A stretch of DNA of 64,000 bases from Streptomonospora alba (GTDB lineage: Bacteria > Actinomycetota > Actinomycetes > Streptosporangiales > Streptosporangiaceae), in the NCBI RefSeq assembly GCF_000826685.1, contig NZ_JROO01000031.1, forward strand, positions 62,001-126,000, given 5' to 3'. Below the pieces are notes generated by a model, which ran no database searches, was not told the DNA's origin, and worked only from the letters and a program-made list of their open reading frames with translations. How positions within the stretch are numbered: the stretch's first letter is position 1; each line of letters starts with the position of its first letter. Shown here in pieces: positions 25,946-33,835 of this stretch. The position numbers and the translations under genes were made by a program.

Positions 25946-26569
25946 ATGGCAGAGGAGACGACTGCGGAGGCCCCCCGGGCGTCCGGCGGCACCGCCTGGA
26001 AGCGGTTCGCTCTCACGTTCATCCCGGCGCTCGGCGCTGCGGGGATCCTCGTCGGCCTGACCGCCCAGGGCACCCTCGCCGCGTCGTTCGCGGTCTCGGG
26101 CGAGAGTTTCAAGGTCTCGGCGGATCAGCTCGCCGGAACCGGCTTCGCCCAGTACGCCGACACCGCGACGTCCGCCGACGGCACGGAGCACCCCGTCGCG
26201 CTCTCGGTCATCGACCACGCGGAGCTCAGCAACCTCTGCCAGTCGGTGCTGATGGACACCGGAGTCGGTGAAGTGACGCTGCTCGTCAAGGCCGGCCAGG
26301 GCGACAAGCCGGCGGTCGCCGAGAACATGGTCATCGACGTCGAGCAGCTCTCCGGCGACGCCGAGTTCACCCAGATGGAGATCGGCCGCGACGCCAGCAC
26401 GGTCGAGAACGCCACAGGCAAGACCGGCGAGGTCGGCGCCTTCGGCCAGCAGGCGGACAAGATCACCATCGACGGGCTCCGGCAGACGGCATGGTCCGTC
26501 AACGCCGGTACCTTCAGCCTCACCGGTCTGAAGTTGAGCGTGAAGCCCGGAAACCACGAGTGCTACTGA
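25946..26569 (+). CDS. DUF6230 family membrane-anchored protein
   Basis: A 207-residue protein with a polar N-terminus, one hydrophobic helix (residues about 24-46, LTFIPALGAAGILVGLTAQG) and an extracytoplasmic beta-rich domain. Its motifs ASFAVSGESFKVSADQL, ENMVIDVEQLSGDAEF and TDLKLSV-like TGLKLSVKPG are those of DUF6230 proteins, which older annotation calls cholesterol esterase without proof. The ATG follows AAAGGAGG. Four bases separate it from the DUF6114 gene, forming a tight two-gene operon. Function is unknown; a cell-surface lipid-related role is a guess from neighbours. Confidence 0.8.
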   Translation: MAEETTAEAPRASGGTAWKRFALTFIPALGAAGILVGLTAQGTLAASFAVSGESFKVSADQLAGTGFAQYADTATSADGTEHPVALSVIDHAELSNLCQSVLMDTGVGEVTLLVKAGQGDKPAVAENMVIDVEQLSGDAEFTQMEIGRDASTVENATGKTGEVGAFGQQADKITIDGLRQTAWSVNAGTFSLTGLKLSVKPGNHECY

Positions 26570-26573
26570 TTCC

Positions 26574-28190
26574 ATGACCCGAAACGGCACCTCACGCAGC
26601 TGGCGCACCGCACGCGCGGCGTTCCGGCAGTGGCGCGGCGCCCGCCCTTTCTGGGGCGGCCTGCTGATTCTCCTCGCCGGAATCATCATCGTCGCGGCGC
26701 CCGTACTCAACCCTCTCGATCTGATCGTGGAGCAGGGCGTCGCGGGGATCTCCGGCTATTTCGCCGGACTGCTGCTGATGGCGGTCGGCGTGCTGGTGTG
26801 GCTGCAGCCGCCGCAGCGCTTCTTCTACGGCATCGCAGCGGTGCTGCTCTCGCTCGTCTCCTTCGTGACCTCCAACTTCGGCGGATTCGTCTTCGGGATG
26901 CTCTTCGGCTTGATCGGCGGTGCGCTGACCGCGGCCTGGGTACCCGACCGCGCGCGGAGAACCGCGTCGGAGAGCCCGTCCTCGCCGGCGCGCAAGCGCC
27001 TGGCGGGACTGCGCGGCAGCAGAGCGGGGCGCGCGAGCGAGGCCGAGACCGCGGTACAGCCTGCCTCCGAGGCCGCCGCAGACGAGTCGGACTCCGGTGC
27101 GGGGGACCCGTCCGCACCCGGCTCCCGGACCGGCCCGGCGGAGGACGAGACGGGTCCTGCGCGGGAGATAGGGGATTCCGCGCAGGACTCCGCCCACGAC
27201 GCGTCGGACACGGGCTCCACGGGGTCCCGGGCCGGCGGCGCCACCTATTTCACGTCGCCCACCCCTTCGAGCGGCGCCGCCGCGGGGCGCCGGCGCCCCG
27301 CGGACGAGGCCGCCCCGGGCTCCGACGAGGGCTTATCGGCCGGCGACGGCGGCCCCTCGGGCGGCGGCCGGATGCACTCGCTGGCCGCGATCGCCGCGGC
27401 ACTGGTCTTCGCGGTCCCCGCCCCGGCTGCCGCGACCTGGCCGTGGGACGACTGGTTCGGCGGCGACAGCGGGGAGGAGACCGCCGAGCCCGACCCGTCG
27501 GCCACTCCGACCCCCTCGCCGACGCCGTCGCCCTCCGGCGGCGCGGACGACGGCGCCGGTGGTGCACAAGGCGAGCAGGACGGCTCCGCCGAAGAGGCGG
27601 AGGACGGCGAGGGCGAAGAGGAGGAGGCGCCCGAGGCCGCCGAGGAGTGCTCTGTCCAGGAGGGCCCCGCCTCGATGAGCGAGGAGGAGTTCCGCGCCCT
27701 GCTGGAGGCCTGCCGCCAGGCCAAGGAGGACGGCGAGGCCCCGGACTTCCAGGTCCGGCAGGGCGACCCGCCGGAGGGCGACGGCCGATGGCTCGCCCAC
27801 ACCGACACCTCAGGGCTCAGTGCCGACACTCTCAGCATGAGCGGCGCGGCCTTCGAGGGCGTGGTCGAGTACCCCGTCCAGGGCGGCACCGTGCGCTACC
27901 TCAAGATGTCCATGGACACCGCGGAACTCAGCGGCGCCCGGCAGTGGGCCGAGCACGCGGGTACCACCACATCGCTGGAGATCCCGGAGATGACCATGTC
28001 GGGAGACGTCGTCATGCACGTCACCCGGATGAAGGTGCGGATCCTGGGCATCCCGCTGGAGTTCACGCCGGACTTCCCGCCCCCGCTGCTCCTGCCGTCG
28101 ATGACGGTCACCGACCTGGAGGCCGACCAGCCGCTGGCCCAGGCCCAGACGGTCAACATCACCGGGCTCGACGAGCAGGTGGAGAGCTGA
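26574..28190 (+). CDS. DUF6114 membrane protein with C-terminal surface domain
   Basis: A 538-residue protein. Residues 25-125 hold four hydrophobic helices (FWGGLLILLAGIIIVAAP, GYFAGLLLMAVGVLVWL, FFYGIAAVLLSLVSF, GGFVFGMLFGLIGGAL), the DUF6114 core. Residues 125-265 are a low-complexity Ser/Ala/Asp/Arg linker. A second signal-like helix is near 268-290 (LAAIAAALVFAVPAPAAAT). A second acidic linker follows, and then a C-terminal domain from about 395 that resembles the DUF6230-type fold (TLSMSGAAFEGVVEYPVQGG, TVTDLEADQPLAQAQTVNIT). It looks like a membrane protein fused to a separate secreted domain. The ATG lies 4 bases after the DUF6230 stop. Confidence 0.75.
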   Translation: MTRNGTSRSWRTARAAFRQWRGARPFWGGLLILLAGIIIVAAPVLNPLDLIVEQGVAGISGYFAGLLLMAVGVLVWLQPPQRFFYGIAAVLLSLVSFVTSNFGGFVFGMLFGLIGGALTAAWVPDRARRTASESPSSPARKRLAGLRGSRAGRASEAETAVQPASEAAADESDSGAGDPSAPGSRTGPAEDETGPAREIGDSAQDSAHDASDTGSTGSRAGGATYFTSPTPSSGAAAGRRRPADEAAPGSDEGLSAGDGGPSGGGRMHSLAAIAAALVFAVPAPAAATWPWDDWFGGDSGEETAEPDPSATPTPSPTPSPSGGADDGAGGAQGEQDGSAEEAEDGEGEEEEAPEAAEECSVQEGPASMSEEEFRALLEACRQAKEDGEAPDFQVRQGDPPEGDGRWLAHTDTSGLSADTLSMSGAAFEGVVEYPVQGGTVRYLKMSMDTAELSGARQWAEHAGTTTSLEIPEMTMSGDVVMHVTRMKVRILGIPLEFTPDFPPPLLLPSMTVTDLEADQPLAQAQTVNITGLDEQVES

Positions 28191-28268
28191 TCCCAGTCGG
28201 CGTCGGCGGTCGCACCCGCGGCCGCCCGCCCGTGCCGGAGCGACGATCGGTTTCCGGCAAGTACAGAC

Positions 28269-28306
28269 GCGCGGTGGGGGCGGTCACGAAGCCGTCCCCA
28301 CCGCGC
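28269..28306. terminator. Convergent terminator after the DUF6114 gene
   Basis: GCGCGGTGGGG and its exact complement form an 11-bp stem, followed by TTTC on the plus strand. It lies in the 146-base convergent gap before the helicase stop. Confidence 0.7.
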
Positions 28307-28336
28307 TTTCGTGTCAGCGGGAGTCTGCGGCTCCCC

Positions 28337-30226
28337 TCAGACGCCCGACAGGGCCTCGGCGGACGCGTCGACGCCGGCATCGGAGCCGGCGCCCGGCGTG
28401 GGGGGCAGCAATCGGCTGGGCGCGCCGACGTAGGAGACGTACAGCGCGTCCCGGGCCCGGGTGCAGGCGACGAACAGCAGATTGCGTTCCTGCTGGTACA
28501 CCTGCTCCAGAGCCACAGGATCGCCCTCGGCCGAATCGATCGCGGCCTTGGGCGGCAGCAGCGGCTCGCTCATGCCCCCGATCGCCAGGCACCGGAACTC
28601 CTGGCCCTTGAGCCGGTGCATCGTGCCCACACGCACCGCGCGAACGCCCTCGGCCGAGTCCAGGGGAGCGGTGGGCACGCCGCGGGCCTGCAGTTCCTTG
28701 GCTATGTGGCGGACGACCCAGTGATTGCGCCCGGCCACGGCGATCGAGGCGGGGTCGACGCCCGCCTCCAGCCAGACGCGCACCCACTCGCCCATGGCGG
28801 TGCGCTCCTCGGCGCGCGAGGCGCACCCGCGCACGACGGGCTCGGGGCCGTGCAGCAGCGAGCGGTAGCCGGCGAGCATGTCGGCGGTGTCGTCCATGCC
28901 CACTGACGCGTGACGGGCCAGAACCGGCACGACCCAGTCGAGGATCTCCTGGGTGACCCGGTAGCTCACGCGCAGCCGGTGGCTGCGCCCGCGAACGTTG
29001 ACGCCGAGCGAGGCCAGCGACACCCGGTTGTCGTAGATGCGCTGGTTCGGGTCGCCGACGACGAACAGGTCGTCGGGTCCGCTGGGCACGGCGGCGCGCA
29101 GCATCCGCCACTGCGCCGGGTGCAGATCCTGGGCCTCGTCGACGACGACGTGCCGGTACCGCGGCCCCGAGCGCGCCAGGGCCCGCGACGCCTCCAGCGC
29201 GAGCTGGGGGTAGCCCCACTCGTCGGCGACCTCCATCGCGCCGGTGTAGCGCTGCAGGGCCTCCCAGACGTGGGCGCGGTGCTCGGGCGCGAGGTGCAGC
29301 ACGCGGCCGCTGCGCTCGCAGCGGATGTAGTCGGGCAGGCGGGTGATGTTCTGCGCGAGGATCACCTGCTCCCACTCGTCGACGAGGAACCGGCCGGAGT
29401 AGGGCAGCCCTTCGGCGCGGGCGGCCTCGCGCCAGCGCTCGCTCAGCTCCTCGCTGCCGAGCGCCTGGGGGCGGCGGCCGGTCCGCTCCTGGACCAGGGA
29501 GCGCGCGAGGCTGTCTACGGTGGCGACTTCGACGCGGTCACGCGGTTCGCGGTCGGGCAGGATGCGGTCCAGCTGCTGGGCCAGAGTCTGGGCCAGGACC
29601 CGGTTGAACGTGGTGAGCAGGACGCTCCGCCGTCCGTCGCGCGGGTAGCGGGCGGCGTCGCGGCGGGCGAGGTGCGCGGCTCTGTGCAGGGCGAGCACCG
29701 TCTTTCCGGTGCCGGGGCCGCCGGTCACCTGGGCCGACCCGGCGAAGCGCGCGTCGGCGAGGCGCTGCTGGCGGGGGTGCAGCGTGACCTGCCAGTCGGC
29801 GAAGGACTTGTCCAGGTCGGCCACGAGTTCCCGGGGGCCGAAGACCTGCGGGAGCGCGCTGCGGGCGCCGGCGCCGGAGTGCGCGGGAGCCGCTTCGCCG
29901 GACTCGGCGAACTCCGCGCCCGCCCCGGCGCCCGCGGCGGAGGGGTCCGGGGCCGGCAGCCCGCGGGCGAAGGCCGCGGCATCCTCGTGCGGGCGGATGG
30001 CGATGAGCCAGGCGGAGTCCTCCGCGCCGGGTGTGACCACCCCGGTCCACTCCTGCCCGATGCGCAGCAGGGCGACCCGGGAGTCGGCGGCTTCGGCGAC
30101 GGCCTCGATCCTGGAGTCGTCGCCCGACACGTACTCCTCTACGGCCGCGAGTGCGGCGGCCTGGACCTCGTGGTCGAGTCGGGAGAATTCAGAGAGGAAC
30201 GTCGGGGAAATGGCGATCTTGGGCAC
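28337..30226 (-). CDS. UvrD-like helicase with RelE-like N-terminal domain
   Basis: A 629-residue superfamily 1 helicase-like protein. Residues 1-95 are separate: MPKIAISPTFLSEFSRLDHE, then VALLRIGQEWTGVV and LIAIRPHEDAAAFA, a pattern of RelE/ParE toxin folds. After a Gly/Ala-rich linker the helicase part has Walker A GGPGTGKTVLALH, Walker B HVVVDEAQDLHPAQW, motif III VVGDPNQRIYDN, motif IV SYRVTQEIL, and late motifs VRVGTMHRLKGQEF and LFVACTRARDALYVSY. It should move on DNA with ATP; the N-terminal part may bind or cut RNA, or only tether. It stands alone. Confidence 0.85.
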   Translation of the reverse strand: MPKIAISPTFLSEFSRLDHEVQAAALAAVEEYVSGDDSRIEAVAEAADSRVALLRIGQEWTGVVTPGAEDSAWLIAIRPHEDAAAFARGLPAPDPSAAGAGAGAEFAESGEAAPAHSGAGARSALPQVFGPRELVADLDKSFADWQVTLHPRQQRLADARFAGSAQVTGGPGTGKTVLALHRAAHLARRDAARYPRDGRRSVLLTTFNRVLAQTLAQQLDRILPDREPRDRVEVATVDSLARSLVQERTGRRPQALGSEELSERWREAARAEGLPYSGRFLVDEWEQVILAQNITRLPDYIRCERSGRVLHLAPEHRAHVWEALQRYTGAMEVADEWGYPQLALEASRALARSGPRYRHVVVDEAQDLHPAQWRMLRAAVPSGPDDLFVVGDPNQRIYDNRVSLASLGVNVRGRSHRLRVSYRVTQEILDWVVPVLARHASVGMDDTADMLAGYRSLLHGPEPVVRGCASRAEERTAMGEWVRVWLEAGVDPASIAVAGRNHWVVRHIAKELQARGVPTAPLDSAEGVRAVRVGTMHRLKGQEFRCLAIGGMSEPLLPPKAAIDSAEGDPVALEQVYQQERNLLFVACTRARDALYVSYVGAPSRLLPPTPGAGSDAGVDASAEALSGV

Positions 30227-31209
30227 GTCTGCGTATTCCTCCGGTCGCAGTCCTGGCGTGGTATGGCGCGTACAGGGTGACGAAGGGCGATGGGGAGTAG
30301 GCGAAGAGAGCGTGCGGCGGGGGCTCGGGTTCGCGGGGGTCGGCGGAGGCGGGCGGGAGGTCGGCGCAACGGGGTGCAGGCGAGGCGAATCAGCCGCCGA
30401 CCAGCACCTTCACCAGAAGTCATGCTCCTGCCTGATTTTGGGCAAACGCGACCGAAAGACCGATTGCCGGGCCGCGGCAACCGTTTCGCGCCCACAGAGA
30501 AGGCGCAGTTCAAGCGTGCTTTTTCGGGTGTGTGTTCGGCCGCGATCGCGCAGTGGCGCTCATCGGGGGTCCACAGGCCGGTCGAGCGGCCGATGGCGGG
30601 GTCCGTAAACGCTTATTCGGGCAGTCCGAAAGTCGATGCGCCGAACCGGAAGGCCGGTCGGCAAGGCGAAGCGCCTGTGTGGCTCATGGGCGGAGTGGGC
30701 CGTACGACGATGTCCGTTACCGCTGATGCGGAAGACGGCGCCGCCCGGCCCTCGGCGGCCGACCATCCGGCCGCAGCGCGGGCTGAGGTCCCTGCCGGGG
30801 CCCGTCCTACCCCGGCAGGGGCCTCAGCCGACGTGCTCGGCGAGTAAGGGCTCCGCTGTCCGGCGCCGCACACCGGGTGGAAGCGGTGCCGCGCAGGCCG
30901 CTCGGCCCCGGTGCCTGACGAGCGGGCAGCGGGCTGCGGGCGCCGGGGATCGGTCCGCCGGGACTCGGCCGTGAGGGGCGTCGGGGGCAACCGCGCCCAT
31001 TGTCGGGGGATGATCACTTCGAGCCGCGCCGCCAAGCGATCGGTGAACAATGATCGCACGGACGACGGAACTCCGAGCACCGTTCTCAGGGACTGGTTTT
31101 GCTTACCTTGCGTATCTCTGGGGCGGTTTGCGGCAACAACACAATTCCACCGACCGGACGGGCCGTTCGAGGCGTGCCGGGTTTCGCAGCTGCGGCCCGC
31201 GCCGGACTC
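30227..31209. other. 983-base stretch without a recognisable gene
   Basis: Both strands contain only Arg/Pro/Ala-rich frames without Shine-Dalgarno or recognisable domains. It holds the long hairpin at 30781-30829 and some AT-richer pieces (about 30455-30540 and 31080-31150) that could hold promoters. I tested it by eye for RNase P RNA, tmRNA, 4.5S RNA and tRNA and recognised none. Confidence 0.5.
30781..30829. terminator. 20-bp hairpin in the gene-free stretch
   Basis: A 20-bp stem with one G-T pair (arms starting GGCTGAGGTCCCTGCC and ending GGGGCCTCAGCC) surrounds a 9-base loop. The shape is that of a strong terminator, yet no gene ends nearby on either strand. It may end an unannotated small RNA or peptide gene. 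Confidence 0.5.
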
Positions 31210-31746
31210 TCAGCCCCGGCTCCGCGCCTGCTCCAGCGGGCGCACACCCAGCGCTGTGGCCGTGAGCTCGGCGTCCGAGAACCGTGCGGTGTCCAGCCGG
31301 ACTTCCGCCACGAGGCCGGGCTCCACCAGCCAGAACGCCAGGACGTCGGTGCGGTGTCCGTGGGCGCCGCCGTGGCTGAAGGGGCGCAGGTCCCAGGTCT
31401 GGACGTCGCGCTCGTGGTACTCGGCGAGAAACGCCCGCACCGCAGGCAGGTCCCCGAGGCGCCCGCCCCGCAGGATGTTGATCTTCAGATCGACGCTGTA
31501 TCCGCCCTCCGGCAGCTCGCGTTCCCACACCCGCGAGGCGAAGGCGACGCCGCCCCACTCGGTGTGGAAGTCGGTGACCTGGTCGCCGATCCCCTCGGGC
31601 AGGTGGTCGACGGAGAACCCCGCCAGCTCGTGCATCCCGACCTCCTTGACCGCGCCGTCGGCCGGCGGCGCCGCAAGCGGCCCGGCACCGGCGGCGAGCA
31701 CAGTGAAGACGAGCACGGTGAACAGGACACGGGTGGTCGAACCCAT
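31210..31746 (-). CDS. Secreted protein of unknown function
   Basis: A 178-residue exported protein. The N-terminus is a signal peptide (hydrophobic VLFTVLVFTVLAAGAGPLAA after a short basic start). The mature domain has VDHLPEGIGDQVTDFHTEWG, FASRVWERELPEGGYSVDL and RRTDVLAFWLVEPG-like HRTDVLAFWLVEPGLVAEV, which I recall from uncharacterised actinobacterial exported proteins. The ATG at 31746 follows AAAGG; a longer reading upstream lacks any signal. No catalytic motif is visible. Confidence 0.65.
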   Translation of the reverse strand: MGSTTRVLFTVLVFTVLAAGAGPLAAPPADGAVKEVGMHELAGFSVDHLPEGIGDQVTDFHTEWGGVAFASRVWERELPEGGYSVDLKINILRGGRLGDLPAVRAFLAEYHERDVQTWDLRPFSHGGAHGHRTDVLAFWLVEPGLVAEVRLDTARFSDAELTATALGVRPLEQARSRG

Positions 31747-32002
31747 GGCGCACCTTTCGACGAAGCCGCCGGGCACCCCCTGCGGATGCCCGATCGCCTT
31801 CCATGCTCGAAGAGCGCCGTCCTGCCCACCACCTGGATTCCCGCTCTGTGGAAAAGCAGCCGCCGCGTGGCGTCCGGGCCCGTCTACGCGTCGCCGAGCC
31901 GACGGACCGTGATTCGCCGCGTCCGGGTCGCATACCCGCACGCCGCGCGTTCAGACCCGCCACGGGGCGGCCGCGGACCGGCCGGGAGCCGAGCCCCTCT
32001 GA

Positions 32003-33835
32003 TCAGCTCCGCAGAGCGCGCGCGTACCAGCCGTCCCTTCCCGCCAACTCCTCGTGCGTGCCGTGCTGGAGGACCTCGCCCTCGGCGACCACGTAGATGT
32101 CGTCGACCCGCTCAAGTCCGGCCAGATCGTGGGTGATCAGCAGGGTGGAGTACCCCACGGCCGCTGTCAGCAGGTCCGCAGTCACCGCGTCGCGCGTATC
32201 GGGGTCGAGGTGCGCCGTCGGCTCGTCCAGGACGAGCACCCGCGGCGCCGCCAGCAGCGCCCGCGCCAGGGCGATCCGCTGGCGCATACCGCCGCTGAGC
32301 TTCATCCCGTGCGATCCCACCTCGGTGCCGAGCCCGTCGGGCATCGCCCGGACCTCTCCGGCGAGGCGGGCCCTCTCCAGCGCCTCCCACAGCCGGTCGT
32401 CGTCCGAGCCCGGAGCGGCGAGGCGCAGGTTCTCGCGCACCGTGCTCGCGAAGATGTGCGGGTCCTGCGGCACCCCGGTGACCGCGGCGCGGATCTCGTC
32501 GGCCGGATAGGCGGTGATGTCGGCGCCGTTCAGCTCCACCGTCCCCGCGTCGGGATCGCGGAACCGCAGCAGCACCGCGGCCAGTGTGCTCTTGCCGGCC
32601 CCGCTGGGCCCGACGACCGCGACGGTGCTCCCCGGCGCGACGTCGAGGTCGACGCCCCGCAGCGCCCACGGCTCGTCGGGGCCGTAGCGCACGCGCAAGG
32701 AGCGCACCCGCAGACCGCTCGCCGCTGTGCCCCCGGTACCGCCCGCATCGCCCGCGTCGGCGTCGGCGGGCAGACGGCGCTGCGGGTCCGGCGGCGGCGC
32801 GATCGAGGGCGGGGCGTCCAGGATGCCGAACAGGCGCTCGCCTCCTGCGCGGATCGCGCCGAGCCGCGCCGCGACGGCGGGCAGCGGGGCCACGACCTCG
32901 AAGGCCGCGAGAGCCGTCAGCACCAGTACGGCCAGCGAGACGGCGCTGAGCGATCCGCCCTCCACCGCTGCCACGCCCAGAAGCAGCGTGCCCCAGACGG
33001 TCAGGCCGGTGATCAGCGCGGAGGCGCCGGCCCCGAAGCCCAGCACGGCGGCGTCGCGCCGCGCGATGCGGGTCAGGTCGGCGTCGGCGTCGTTCACGCG
33101 CTGCACCGCGCGGTCCATGGCGCCGTAGGCCACCAGGTCGGGAGCACCGTAGAGCGTGTCGACCAGGGCCGTGGCCAGTTCGCCCCGGGCGGCCGCCTGG
33201 CGCCGCCCTGGACGGCGCCCCAGGGCCGCCGCGATCAGCGGCACGGCGAGCCCCGCAAGCAGCAGCCCCGCACCCAGCAGGAGCCCGCCGGGAACCAGGA
33301 GGACGGTGCAGAACACCACTGTCACGCCGCCGGTGAGAACCGCGGCCAGCGGCGGCGTCAGCCCGCGGACCAGCAGGTCCTGGCTCGCGTCGGTGTCGCT
33401 GACCAGTCGCGACACCAGGTCGCCGGAGCGGAAGCGGCGCACCGGCTCGGTGCGGGCCAGCCGTTCGTAGACGCGCACGCGCACGTCGGCGAGGGTGCGG
33501 AACGCGGCGTCATGGGTGACCAGCCGCTCCAGGTAGCGGGTGACGCCCCGGGAGATGCCCAGCGCTCGCGTGGCGACCACGGCGACGCTCAGCGCCGTGA
33601 TGGGCGGATGTTCCGCCGCGCGCGCGATGAGCCACGCGGCGACGCTCAGCAGCGCCACCCCCGACCCCGTCGCGAGCGCGCCCAGTACCACGCCGAGCAG
33701 GAACCTGGCGCTGCGCGGCCGTGCGAGCGCGATCATCCGCCACAGCGGGTCCCGACCGGGAGCGGCCGGGGCGTCGGGGTCGGTCGTCCGGTCCGACGCC
33801 TTCGCCTGCGCCCGGGCCGCGGTCTCGTAGCTCAT
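32003..33835 (-). CDS. cydC: ABC exporter subunit CydC
   Basis: A 610-residue half-transporter with six N-terminal helices and a C-terminal ATPase. With CydD it exports cysteine/glutathione needed to assemble cytochrome bd. The ATPase has Walker A GPSGAGKSTLAAVLL, Q-loop VPQDPHIFAST, signature LSGGMRQRIALARAL and Walker B VLVLDEPTAHLDP. The transmembrane part shows RALGISRGVTRYLERLVTHD, a CydC-typical segment. The ATG overlaps the CydD stop by 4 bases (ATGA). It is the last gene of the cyd operon. Confidence 0.9.
   Translation of the reverse strand: MSYETAARAQAKASDRTTDPDAPAAPGRDPLWRMIALARPRSARFLLGVVLGALATGSGVALLSVAAWLIARAAEHPPITALSVAVVATRALGISRGVTRYLERLVTHDAAFRTLADVRVRVYERLARTEPVRRFRSGDLVSRLVSDTDASQDLLVRGLTPPLAAVLTGGVTVVFCTVLLVPGGLLLGAGLLLAGLAVPLIAAALGRRPGRRQAAARGELATALVDTLYGAPDLVAYGAMDRAVQRVNDADADLTRIARRDAAVLGFGAGASALITGLTVWGTLLLGVAAVEGGSLSAVSLAVLVLTALAAFEVVAPLPAVAARLGAIRAGGERLFGILDAPPSIAPPPDPQRRLPADADAGDAGGTGGTAASGLRVRSLRVRYGPDEPWALRGVDLDVAPGSTVAVVGPSGAGKSTLAAVLLRFRDPDAGTVELNGADITAYPADEIRAAVTGVPQDPHIFASTVRENLRLAAPGSDDDRLWEALERARLAGEVRAMPDGLGTEVGSHGMKLSGGMRQRIALARALLAAPRVLVLDEPTAHLDPDTRDAVTADLLTAAVGYSTLLITHDLAGLERVDDIYVVAEGEVLQHGTHEELAGRDGWYARALRS

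Noticed and set aside
30290-30847. 185-residue plus-strand ORF in the 1-kb gap
   Set aside because: Arg-rich first half, no Shine-Dalgarno, and its end runs through the hairpin; not supported as a gene.
30227-31209. Possible RNase P RNA, tmRNA or SRP RNA
   Set aside because: None of the conserved core sequences of these RNAs could be found on either strand.
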